7,754 nt of DNA from positions 1-7,754 of the forward strand of contig DDQB01000082.1 of NCBI GenBank assembly GCA_002342505.1, read 5' to 3'. A program made the translations under genes and the position numbers. Shown here in pieces: positions 1 to 5,377 of this stretch. Each line of letters starts with the position of its first letter. Position 1 is the first letter of the stretch. The DNA comes from Acidaminococcaceae bacterium UBA2453 (GTDB lineage Bacteria > Bacillota > Negativicutes > Acidaminococcales > Acidaminococcaceae). Below the pieces are notes generated by a model. The model ran no database searches, was not told where the DNA came from, and saw nothing but the letters and a program-made list of their open reading frames with translations.

Positions 1-408
1 ATGTCCAAGTTTAAGCCGGGTAAATATAAGCTGATTACTTATAAGCCGTATTACAATTGGGGCGAAGACTATCTCACGGCAATTTTCACATACCCCGGCG
101 CTACTTTCCTGAAATACCATTCCACAAAGGTTATACGGAACAATAACGGCGACCTGATGCAGCGGTTGTATTTCAGACGAAACAATGCCAGAGGAAAAGG
201 ACTGCATTTCCAAATTTTCAACAGTAAGAACCAACTGTTACGCACTTACAATTTCAAGTCGGGGAATTCCAACCAGTGGTTCAGCTTCGACTGGAACGGC
301 TGGGCAGGAAAAAATGCGGCCAGGCGTTCTCCCCGGGGCGTATATACGGTGAAGTACTGGGTTGACGGAAGATCGCCCAGTACGGCAAAATTCAGGCTGG
401 CACTGTAA
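1..408 (+). CDS. Partial gene: C-terminal part of a protein with a FlgD-Ig-like fold
   Basis: The frame is open from the first base and ends with TAA at 406-408. The first codon reads ATG, but nothing upstream is visible. The product has no signal peptide and starts mid-domain in style (MSKFKPGKYKL), so this is probably the 3' end of a longer gene. Residues 1-65 are rich in Tyr, Asn and aromatic residues. Residues about 66-122 look like an Ig-like beta sandwich of the FlgD_ig type. The typical 'WDG..G...P.GVYTV' pattern is present as W98-N-G-W-A-G-K, then P111-R-G-V-Y-T-V, where the last strand leads to the C-terminus. Such domains usually close large secreted or surface proteins and act as structural modules. 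The gene ends 14 bases before the next start, so the two are probably co-transcribed. Function beyond the fold is unknown. A genuine 135-residue protein starting at base 1 cannot be excluded. Confidence 0.6.
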   Translation: MSKFKPGKYKLITYKPYYNWGEDYLTAIFTYPGATFLKYHSTKVIRNNNGDLMQRLYFRRNNARGKGLHFQIFNSKNQLLRTYNFKSGNSNQWFSFDWNGWAGKNAARRSPRGVYTVKYWVDGRSPSTAKFRLAL

Positions 409-413
409 GGAGG
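407..413 (+). promoter_or_regulatory. SD site AAGGAGG overlapping the stop of the upstream gene
   Basis: AAGGAGG begins on the last two bases of the TAA stop codon at 406-408 and lies 9 bases before ATG 423. It selects ATG 423 over the in-frame ATG at 441. Placing the ribosome site on the preceding stop codon suggests translational coupling of the two genes. Confidence 0.85.
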
Positions 414-422
414 CGTAAAGAC

Positions 423-1853
423 ATGAAACGGAATAGTAAGATGAATAAGCTTATGGTTTTTGTGCTGACGCTGATTGTAATGCTGGCCGTTACCGCGGCA
501 GCCATGGCCAAGGGCAGTGAAGAATGGAAAAAAGCGGAAGGCAGTTACACATGGAAAGAAAGCTCCCAGTACAATAACGGCCGCCTCATTATCAAACCTA
601 TGGAAGAAGACCTTTTTCTGTTTGAATTTAATGTAATGAGGGGCAGTGAAAAGGAAGACAGTTCCTACGATTTCAGCACGGCGGGTATTTTCTTTGTAGA
701 AGATAACGGTACAGCCGAAGCGGAATTTGAAGTGGACAAAAAGCCGGTGAAGCTGACATTTAACCTGAACGGCAAAACCATTACCGTAAAGCAGGCCGGT
801 TCCATGCCGGCTGACGTCAGCGGCGCCTACGAATTTACGGAAAAAGGCTACGAAGTTTCAGAAGCGGCGGCCACGGCTGTCCTGGAAGGTATCGCCCCGG
901 TGAAGACCAGCCTGAACAATACCAACCGGCCCTATCGTCTGGTTTATGCCCATGAAGCCATCGGCGGGTGGTTCTATGATGTGCGCGCCATCAACGCGCC
1001 CAGCAATAAACTGTTTGCCCGGTTTCTTGTGGCTGCGGATTTAAGCGCGGTTTACCGTAATGACGACGTAAAGAACCCTCAGCTGATCTACGGATCCCCG
1101 GCGGCCATGCTTGCTACGAAGAAAGCGCCTCTGTTACCGGAGGAAGAGGAAGAAGAAACGCCTGAACCGGAAGGCGCTACTGAAGAAAAAGTGGAAGGGA
1201 AAGGCGACGGGGCTAAGGAAAACCAGTTTGCCATCAGCGCTGTGGTGAATGTGGAGCCGGCAGAACCTGACATTAAAGTTGGCGAAAGCAGCAAATTAGT
1301 GGTAACCGTTCCCGGCAACCTGAAATATAAACTGTCCGATTTGAAATCCAGCGCAAGCGACAAGGTCAGCGTAGACGATAAAGGAACTCTCACTGCCAAG
1401 GCGGAAGGAACCGCTACGATCAGCGGGAAACTGACAATTGACGAAGCGTCCCGTGAATTTAAAGTAGAAGTGAACGCCTATGTCCCAAAGCTGGAATGCA
1501 ACGCCCTGCCCGCTCATGTAAACGTGAATGAAAAGCTGGAACTGGCTGCGTATATTTCCGGCCAGGAAGGGGAAGTGAAACCCCAGTGGAGCGTCAGCGA
1601 CGGCAAGATTGCGGAGATCAAGGACGGCGTGCTCGTTGGCAAAGGGGACGGCGTTGTGGATGTAACCGCAAAAAACGGTGAAATGACCCGCACCTGGAAA
1701 GTGGCGGTAGGCAAGGCGGAGCTCCCAAAGCCTGACGGAGCAAAAGCAGGAGACGATGACGACTTTGATATGCTGGACATATTGATCCTCGGCCTGCCGG
1801 TAGTCCTGATCGGCGGCGGCATCTGGATGTTCATGAATCGCAAAAAGAACTAA
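423..1853 (+). CDS. Membrane-anchored exported protein with two Ig-like (BIG2-type) repeats
   Basis: The 476-residue product starts with a signal peptide (basic residues 2-9, hydrophobic core 11-26, likely cleavage after A-M-A at 27-29). Residues about 35-225 form a beta-rich region I do not recognise. An acidic linker follows at about 238-266, with six Glu in a row at 240-245. Two bacterial Ig-like repeats come next, about 276-352 and 356-430. Each runs from a 'V(K)VGE/NVNEKLEL' strand through a turn (VSVDDKGTLTAKAEG; IAEIKDGVLVGKGDG) to a final V-x-V strand, which is the typical BIG2 pattern. A DDDDFD stretch precedes a membrane helix at about 451-471 and a positive tail (NRKKN). This predicts one anchor with the bulk outside the cytoplasm; in a diderm cell that means the periplasm. 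Cys359 is the only cysteine. Role unknown; adhesion or envelope scaffolding would fit the fold. Confidence 0.82.
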   Translation: MKRNSKMNKLMVFVLTLIVMLAVTAAAMAKGSEEWKKAEGSYTWKESSQYNNGRLIIKPMEEDLFLFEFNVMRGSEKEDSSYDFSTAGIFFVEDNGTAEAEFEVDKKPVKLTFNLNGKTITVKQAGSMPADVSGAYEFTEKGYEVSEAAATAVLEGIAPVKTSLNNTNRPYRLVYAHEAIGGWFYDVRAINAPSNKLFARFLVAADLSAVYRNDDVKNPQLIYGSPAAMLATKKAPLLPEEEEEETPEPEGATEEKVEGKGDGAKENQFAISAVVNVEPAEPDIKVGESSKLVVTVPGNLKYKLSDLKSSASDKVSVDDKGTLTAKAEGTATISGKLTIDEASREFKVEVNAYVPKLECNALPAHVNVNEKLELAAYISGQEGEVKPQWSVSDGKIAEIKDGVLVGKGDGVVDVTAKNGEMTRTWKVAVGKAELPKPDGAKAGDDDDFDMLDILILGLPVVLIGGGIWMFMNRKKN

Positions 1854-1877
1854 GTAAAGAAATAAGTAATAAAGATT

Positions 1878-1904
1878 GCGGGTAACAGGCGGCCTGTGAT
1901 CCGC
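1878..1904 (+). other. Imperfect hairpin, first of two in the leader of the next gene
   Basis: Arms at 1878-1889 and 1893-1904 pair over 12 positions with one G-U pair and one A-G mismatch, closed by a 3-base loop (CGG). No T run follows, so this is not a terminator by itself. It sits 24 bases after the upstream stop codon and 4 bases before the second hairpin. It may protect the upstream mRNA end or be part of a leader structure. Confidence 0.45.
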
Positions 1905-1907
1905 AAA

Positions 1908-1950
1908 GGGTTGCAGGCTATTGTAAAAAATAATCTGCAGCCCTGCTTTT
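1908..1950 (+). terminator. Possible terminator or attenuator hairpin upstream of the DUF3298-like gene
   Basis: GGGTTGCAG (1908-1916) pairs with CTGCAGCCC (1935-1943) over 9 positions with one G-U pair. The intervening 18 bases can add a weak A-T stem (TATT with AATA). TGCTTTT follows, ending at 1950. The T run stops only a few bases before the SD of the next gene, so no promoter fits between them. If it terminates, it must be partial or regulated; otherwise it is a processing or stability structure. Confidence 0.4.
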
Positions 1951-1963
1951 GTGCAAGAAGAAA

Positions 1964-1970
1964 GGGGAGG
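1964..1970 (+). promoter_or_regulatory. SD site GGGGAGG that fixes the start at 1978
   Basis: GGGGAGG lies 7 bases before ATG 1978. The in-frame GTG at 1951 would place the SD inside the gene and add nine polar residues ahead of the signal peptide. ATG 1978 is therefore preferred. Confidence 0.85.
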
Positions 1971-1977
1971 GGCATTC

Positions 1978-3330
1978 ATGAATAAAGCGAAAATGATAAC
2001 GGTTGCGCTGGCCGCGGCACTGTCTTTGGCCGTCCCATTTGACTCAGGTATTGTGAAAATGGATTTGGCACGGCCGGCTTTTGCAGGGAGTAAAATAACT
2101 GCGGGACAGAACATCGCGCAACATTCCCTGCCGCTGCTTATGACCGTGCGTAGTTATTCGGACTGGGAAGGGCCTCATGAAATGCTGCGGGCCCACTGGA
2201 CAGATATCCATTTTTATGGAAAAGCCAAAGAAGCTGACCGGAACATCGCAAAGGCGCTGGCAGAGTACAGCAGGAAAGAACAGGACGCTTTCGGAAAATC
2301 CCGTAAAGAGCTGTTTGCCGGCGCCAGAGAGGAATGGCGGCAACGGATGCGCGGCAGCGATTCGGTTTCTCCTTATTACGGGCCCTTCTGGTTTAACGGC
2401 GACATCCTGGTTCGCCGGGCTGACGGAAAAGCAGTCAGCTTTTTGGAAGATAACGGGGAATATGCAGGAGGCTTCCATGGTATAAGCCACCTTGCGGGGA
2501 AAAACTTTGACGCCCGTACCGGTAAGGAATTGCAGTTGTCCGATGTGTTCGCGAATCGGTTTGCCATGGCCGAAGCCCTGAAGAAAAAGCTGAAAGCAGA
2601 TTACCCCGAAGCCAGCTTTATGGAAAATGGAGGCGCCGGTCTGGATGATATAATAGACAAGCTGGTAAAGGAAGATACCCTGGCCTGGACACTGGAACCT
2701 GAGGGAGTGACTTTCTGGTTCAATCCCTACCTGCTGGGGGGCACCTACGCAGAGGAAACCTTTGTCACAACGTTTTACTTTAATGAGGAACCGGAACTTT
2801 TCAAAACAAATATGGATACCGGCACGCCAGTATGGCAGGGCACGAAAGGATACTGCATGGATCTCCGCTCCTATACGCCCCTTCGTCTGTCCGGTAACTC
2901 CGGCAATGACAAACTGTGTGTGGCTCACGAGAATAACCGGATCCGTATTGAATACAAGGGACAGGAGTACAGCAATGAACTGACCGCCGTAAGCATTCGT
3001 CCCACTTTGGTCGTGTGCTCTGACGGACGCAGATACCTGTATGTGGATTACGAACAACCTGCCAGCAAATTCAGCGCAGCGAATTACAGATTATATGTGT
3101 ATGACCTGAATAGTAAAACGCCGGGCTTAATTGGGGATTATCCCATGACGCGGCTTGCTTCTTCCCTGAAGGATACAGGCAAACGCAGCTGGTATGTCAT
3201 GAGCGACCCGGGCGATTTTTACGCCACTGCCACAGCAGACAGCAATATTGCGCCGGAGAAACGCCTGCGCTGCCGGGTAGGGAAGGACGGACGTCCGGAA
3301 GTGTATGACGTGGAAGGGGCGAAAGGATAA
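1978..3330 (+). CDS. Exported DUF3298-like protein (RsiV/PdaC-type domain) with extra C-terminal region
   Basis: The 450-residue product opens with a signal peptide (MNKAKM, hydrophobic stretch 7-20, likely cleavage after A-F-A at 34-36). Residues about 52-270 resemble the DUF4163/DUF3298 arrangement of secreted proteins such as RsiV and PdaC. A first part ends in a short acidic and basic helix (about 85-122). The hallmark 'YAGGFHG...NFDARTGKELQLSDVF' follows at about 162-191, then helix 195-232, then strands including 'GVTFWFNPYLLGGTYAEET'. In the known families this domain occurs in a lysozyme-sensing anti-sigma factor and a peptidoglycan deacetylase. Here neither a membrane anchor nor a deacetylase domain is present. 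Residues about 280-450 are beta-rich and unrecognised. The protein is probably periplasmic, and its ligand is unknown. The family match is by eye and moderate. Confidence 0.78.
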   Translation: MNKAKMITVALAAALSLAVPFDSGIVKMDLARPAFAGSKITAGQNIAQHSLPLLMTVRSYSDWEGPHEMLRAHWTDIHFYGKAKEADRNIAKALAEYSRKEQDAFGKSRKELFAGAREEWRQRMRGSDSVSPYYGPFWFNGDILVRRADGKAVSFLEDNGEYAGGFHGISHLAGKNFDARTGKELQLSDVFANRFAMAEALKKKLKADYPEASFMENGGAGLDDIIDKLVKEDTLAWTLEPEGVTFWFNPYLLGGTYAEETFVTTFYFNEEPELFKTNMDTGTPVWQGTKGYCMDLRSYTPLRLSGNSGNDKLCVAHENNRIRIEYKGQEYSNELTAVSIRPTLVVCSDGRRYLYVDYEQPASKFSAANYRLYVYDLNSKTPGLIGDYPMTRLASSLKDTGKRSWYVMSDPGDFYATATADSNIAPEKRLRCRVGKDGRPEVYDVEGAKG

Positions 3331-3406
3331 TTTGCTGATAGAATTATTGATGAAAGGTTGCGTGATTGTAATTCCTTTAATTATAAACTGACAGGGGGAA
3401 AAGAAA

Positions 3407-3850
3407 ATGAAAAAGATATCTCTTTTGCTGGCCCTTATGCTGGCTCTTGTCCCGGTAACGGCTTTGGCGAATGTGGATTCCGGCCCGGACCGTTGGAAGA
3501 TGTTTGCTTCAGATGACATGGCGAAAGTGTATTATGATACGGAAACTGTAAAGTATTATCTGGACGGACAAGGATCGATAGGCGACTTTGCCGAAGTGTG
3601 GATGTGCCATCATTTCCACAACGGTTGCCAGAACCATGCAGGAGATCATTATGATTTCACCCTGCTTTATATTAATTACAAAGAGAAGACCTTTGCTGTC
3701 AAAGCGCTCCTGACAAAAGACAAAAACGGAAACGTGACGGATAAGCTTGAATTTTCGCCTGATGTTGTGAGCTACGCACCGTTGGAAAATGGCCTGCATG
3801 AAGCGATGCTTGCCCAAAAGGTAAAGGAACAGTTTGCTGGGAAAAAATGA
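3407..3850 (+). CDS. Small exported protein of unknown function with a Cys/His cluster
   Basis: The 147-residue product has a clear signal peptide (MKK, hydrophobic core 5-19, likely cleavage after A-L-A at 19-21). The SD AGGGGGAA (3393-3400) lies 6 bases before ATG 3407 and fixes the start. The mature part begins with W30-K-x-F and the phrase 'VYYDTETV' (41-48), then 'DFAEVWMC'. This resembles a broad class of small secreted proteins with an N-terminal 'W...yyD...v...vW' beta sheet, such as surface-adhesin-E-like proteins. I cannot name a family with certainty. Residues 67-81 hold two Cys (67, 74) and five His (68, 69, 71, 77, 81), which could bind a metal or form a disulfide. The C-terminus is a short charged helix. 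The gene lies 76 bases after the DUF3298-like gene with no convincing promoter of its own, so read-through is likely. Confidence 0.8.
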   Translation: MKKISLLLALMLALVPVTALANVDSGPDRWKMFASDDMAKVYYDTETVKYYLDGQGSIGDFAEVWMCHHFHNGCQNHAGDHYDFTLLYINYKEKTFAVKALLTKDKNGNVTDKLEFSPDVVSYAPLENGLHEAMLAQKVKEQFAGKK

Positions 3851-3888
3851 TAGCCCGTATAAAACATGAAAGAGCGCTCTTGCTATCA
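3848..3888 (+). other. Inverted repeat TGATAGC/GCTATCA enclosing a 12-base palindrome
   Basis: TGATAGC (3848-3854, overlapping the stop codon) and GCTATCA (3882-3888) are exact reverse complements. Between them AAGAGCGCTCTT (3870-3881) is a perfect 12-base palindrome. No T run follows, so it does not look like an intrinsic terminator. The palindrome touches a candidate -35 box, so an operator is the more likely reading. Confidence 0.45.
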
Positions 3889-3908
3889 CAACGGATTCGG
3901 GATACGAT
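3880..3908 (+). promoter_or_regulatory. Candidate promoter of the three-helix membrane protein gene
   Basis: TTGCTA (3880-3885, four of six to the sigma-70 consensus), a 17-base spacer and TACGAT (3903-3908, four of six). Transcription would start near 3915, giving a leader of about 70 bases before ATG 3985. The perfect palindrome 3870-3881 overlaps the -35 box. Confidence 0.35.
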
Positions 3909-3984
3909 ATTTAAGGAAGCACTGATTAATTTGTCTGCAGTTTTTGAGAAAAATTTTTGAAGTATTGATAGTGGGGAAATTATT

Positions 3985-4326
3985 ATGAAGCTGTGGCTCT
4001 ATTACATCCTGTCATGGTTCAGCGGTGTGCTGACGCTGGCGTGCTCCTTTGGCGGCGCCTGGGCTTTTATTGAATATATGAGCCACGTGACGCTGGAAGA
4101 CGGCGGTGTGGTTCCCCGGGGGCATATGAGCATCATGGAGTTTGTGATCCCCATGGTTTTGATTGCCGTTGTCTGCTTTATTTTGTATCTGTGCTTTTCC
4201 CTTTACTGTATTTTCCGGAAGTTGCAAAATCAGGAGCACCGTTTCATACATTTTCTGCTGTCTCTTCTCGTTTATCTCTTAACAACGATTGGTACGATGC
4301 CGCTCCTGGGAATGATCATGAATTAG
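3985..4326 (+). CDS. Small integral membrane protein with three predicted helices
   Basis: The 113-residue product is mostly hydrophobic. Predicted helices are at about 4-29, 51-76 and 87-111. The loop between helices 1 and 2 (about 31-50, HVTLEDGGVVPRG) carries acidic residues. The loop between helices 2 and 3 holds R78, K79, H85 and R86. By the positive-inside rule the second loop faces the cytoplasm, giving an N-in, C-out topology. GTGGGGA (3971-3977) lies 7 bases before ATG 3985. No conserved catalytic or transport motif is visible and I do not recognise the family. The gene stands alone: 134 bases separate it from the previous stop, and a candidate promoter lies in that gap. It may belong to the uncharacterised small membrane proteins common in this kind of genome. 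Confidence 0.75.
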   Translation: MKLWLYYILSWFSGVLTLACSFGGAWAFIEYMSHVTLEDGGVVPRGHMSIMEFVIPMVLIAVVCFILYLCFSLYCIFRKLQNQEHRFIHFLLSLLVYLLTTIGTMPLLGMIMN

Positions 4327-4376
4327 CAATACGGAAAAACAAAACCCCGGGATATTCCTAATTAAAGCAGGCCGTT

Positions 4377-4405
4377 TTGATCCGCGTGTAAGGATAAGTT
4401 ATATT
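4377..4405 (+). promoter_or_regulatory. Candidate upstream promoter (P1) of the lipoprotein gene
   Basis: TTGATC (4377-4382, four of six), a 17-base spacer and TATATT (4400-4405, five of six). This is the best-matching sigma-70-type promoter I found in the window. Transcription would begin near 4412, about 124 bases before the lipoprotein start. Confidence 0.5.
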
Positions 4406-4436
4406 GTACATCTTTGGGCTGTTGTCTGCCGCCGGG

Positions 4437-4450
4437 CAAGAATTTTCTTG
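4437..4450 (+). promoter_or_regulatory. Operator-like dyad CAAGAA-TT-TTCTTG
   Basis: Six-base arms (4437-4442 and 4445-4450) are exact reverse complements around two T bases. The right arm overlaps the -35 box of the downstream candidate promoter, a typical place for a repressor site. The core AAGA-N4-TCTTG is also present at 3870-3882. Confidence 0.4.
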
Positions 4451-4477
4451 TAGGGGAAGATACAAATGTGATAAAAT
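4448..4477 (+). promoter_or_regulatory. Candidate downstream promoter (P2) of the lipoprotein gene, extended -10
   Basis: TTGTAG (4448-4453, three of six), an 18-base spacer and TAAAAT (4472-4477, five of six). The bases TGA directly before the -10 form an extended -10 (TGnTAAAAT), which can offset the weak -35. Transcription would start near 4484, about 50 bases before ATG 4536. Confidence 0.5.
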
Positions 4478-4519
4478 ATAATTGCTTACAAAGCACATTA
4501 CTTTAGGTATTTATTTTCA

Positions 4520-4525
4520 GGGAGG
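4520..4525 (+). promoter_or_regulatory. SD site GGGAGG that fixes the start at 4536
   Basis: GGGAGG lies 10 bases before ATG 4536. The frame is open upstream to a TTG at 4482, but that extension lacks an SD and would bury the lipoprotein signal. ATG 4536 is chosen. Confidence 0.85.
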
Positions 4526-4535
4526 CGAAGAGGAC

Positions 4536-5126
4536 ATGAAAAAAGCAATGAAAGGTTTGATGGCCGGTTCGTTGATTGTAGCGCTGCTGGCAACGATGGG
4601 TTGCGGCGGGGACGATAAGAAAAAAGCGCCTGCGCCGAACAATGAAACCAAACAGACTGCGACTAAACAGGATAAAGCACCGGAAGTGAAGAAAGAAGTG
4701 GTCCGCCCGGTTCCGAAATCCAAACTGTATCGGTACGCTCTGCATTTGAATGATGTTGAAAAACTGCCGCCCATGACGGATGAAATTATTGCGGAATTTG
4801 AGAAACACGCGAAGACGATACAGATTGCGCCGGAAGACAAAAAGAAAGGGCGCAACGGTATTTGGACATTTAATTCTTCACCGCAAAAGAAAGGCGCGCA
4901 GGTCTACACCTACCGTTGGACTGCTGAATTAGCTGGGCATCATGACAGCGAATTTACCAATGATAAGGGTAAAAAGATTAACGAGCAGCACTTTGCCCAC
5001 ATTGAAATGACCGCAGACGGAAAAACAGAAAAACTGCGCAGCGTTCGCGTTATCAAATACCATGTGACGAAAGAGACCGGCGAAAAAGGAAAGCTGGAAG
5101 AACTTTACAAACAGACTTTTAAATGA
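4536..5126 (+). CDS. Predicted lipoprotein of unknown function
   Basis: The 196-residue product has a lipoprotein-type signal: basic residues MKKAMK, hydrophobic 8-22, then Cys23 followed by GGDDKKK. The lipobox reads A-T-M-G-C. Gly at -1 is standard, but Met at -2 and Thr at -3 are less usual than Leu-(Ala/Ser)-Gly. If it is processed, Cys23 is lipidated and the protein is tethered to a membrane facing outward. Residues 25-60 form a low-complexity, Lys/Ala/Pro/Thr-rich linker typical after lipidation. Residues about 63-196 form one charged domain with alternating strands ('QVYTYRWTAEL', 'HFAHIEMTADG', 'RSVRVIKYHV') and a short C-terminal helix. It is rich in Lys and Glu and has no cysteine. 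I do not recognise the family. Two candidate promoters precede it and a strong terminator follows, so it is probably monocistronic. Confidence 0.8.
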   Translation: MKKAMKGLMAGSLIVALLATMGCGGDDKKKAPAPNNETKQTATKQDKAPEVKKEVVRPVPKSKLYRYALHLNDVEKLPPMTDEIIAEFEKHAKTIQIAPEDKKKGRNGIWTFNSSPQKKGAQVYTYRWTAELAGHHDSEFTNDKGKKINEQHFAHIEMTADGKTEKLRSVRVIKYHVTKETGEKGKLEELYKQTFK

Positions 5127-5142
5127 TTCCTGACAGACATTT

Positions 5143-5170
5143 ACGCACCCTGCATTGCAGGGTGCGTTTT
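5143..5170 (+). terminator. Intrinsic terminator after the lipoprotein gene
   Basis: An 11-base-pair perfect stem (5143-5153 with 5157-5167, core CGCACCCTGC) is closed by a 3-base loop. Its last pairing T opens a TTTT run (5167-5170). It lies 17 bases after the TGA stop, which is a classical terminator position for the + strand. Confidence 0.85.
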
Positions 5171-5271
5171 CAAGTCATTGTCAATGTCATTCGCAAAAAT
5201 ATCGGCAAGGGCGCAGACGAATCCATCAGTAGTTTCTTTATGCATCGCAAAAAATTACAGGAGTGATTGCT

Positions 5272-5307
5272 ATGTTATGCCTTCGAGCTATCGCTTATAC
5301 AGAGTAA
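5272..5307 (+). CDS. Possible 11-residue leader peptide
   Basis: ATG 5272 is preceded at 8 bases by AGGAG (5259-5263), a good SD. It reads MLCLRAIAYTE and stops at TAA 5305-5307. The stop overlaps a second ATG (TAATG), which reads ten residues, MAQAYLTSIS, and stops at 5339, 38 bases before the main start. Short SD-led ORFs ahead of a gene can regulate by translation. With such short frames a chance match or the remains of a decayed gene is equally possible. Confidence 0.25.
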   Translation: MLCLRAIAYTE

Positions 5308-5363
5308 TGGCGCAGGCTTATTTAACCAGCATTTCCTGAAATTAAGCTGGCACAGCAAATCGC

Positions 5364-5372
5364 AAAGGGGGA
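5364..5372 (+). promoter_or_regulatory. SD site AAAGGGGGA that fixes the start at 5378
   Basis: The purine tract ends 5 bases before ATG 5378. The frame is open back to TTG 5267, but only ATG 5378 directly precedes a Lys-Lys plus hydrophobic signal peptide, so it is taken as the start. Confidence 0.85.
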
Positions 5373-5377
5373 TTTTT

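Larger units (their letters stand above)
5171..5377 (+). other. Leader region of the next exported-protein gene; no convincing promoter
   Basis: This gene-free stretch contains three copies of TCGCAAA (5191-5197, 5245-5251, 5360-5366), a pair of tiny SD-led reading frames (5272-5339) and a short inverted repeat CCAGC/GCTGG near 5326-5350. I could not find a -35/-10 pair with good matches and spacing. The promoter of the downstream gene should lie here because a strong terminator precedes it. Confidence 0.4.

Noticed and set aside
1296..2114. A 272-codon open frame on the minus strand across the end of the Ig-repeat gene and the following leader.
   Set aside because: It runs through the two hairpins and the start of another gene, and its composition looks like a reverse translation of the + strand genes. 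No SD or domain supports it.
2044..3057. A 337-codon open frame on the minus strand opposite the DUF3298-like gene.
   Set aside because: It begins at TTG with only a weak ribosome site, its product has no recognisable domain, and the opposite strand has a good SD, signal peptide and domain. It is a shadow of that gene.
3358..3387. TTGCGT-18-TATAAA as a promoter of the small exported protein gene.
   Set aside because: The predicted start would fall inside the SD at 3393-3400, leaving no usable leader, and the -35 match is poor.
3849..3887. Terminator after the small exported protein gene.
   Set aside because: The inverted repeat has no T run after it and a long loop, so I list it only as an operator-like repeat.
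5141..5245. A 34-codon minus-strand frame (starting MHKETTDGF) between the lipoprotein and the next gene.
   Set aside because: The peptide looks protein-like, but there is no SD, a stop lies directly upstream, and its 3' end is made of the terminator stem. Too weak to annotate.
5123..5266. A 47-codon + strand frame whose ATG overlaps the lipoprotein stop (ATGA).
   Set aside because: It reads through a strong terminator hairpin, which supplies much of its first third, and has no SD of its own. Homologues of its C-terminal part would reopen the question.
5267..5377. N-terminal extension of the exported protein starting at TTG 5267.
   Set aside because: It would bury the signal peptide behind 37 residues, and a strong SD lies directly before ATG 5378.
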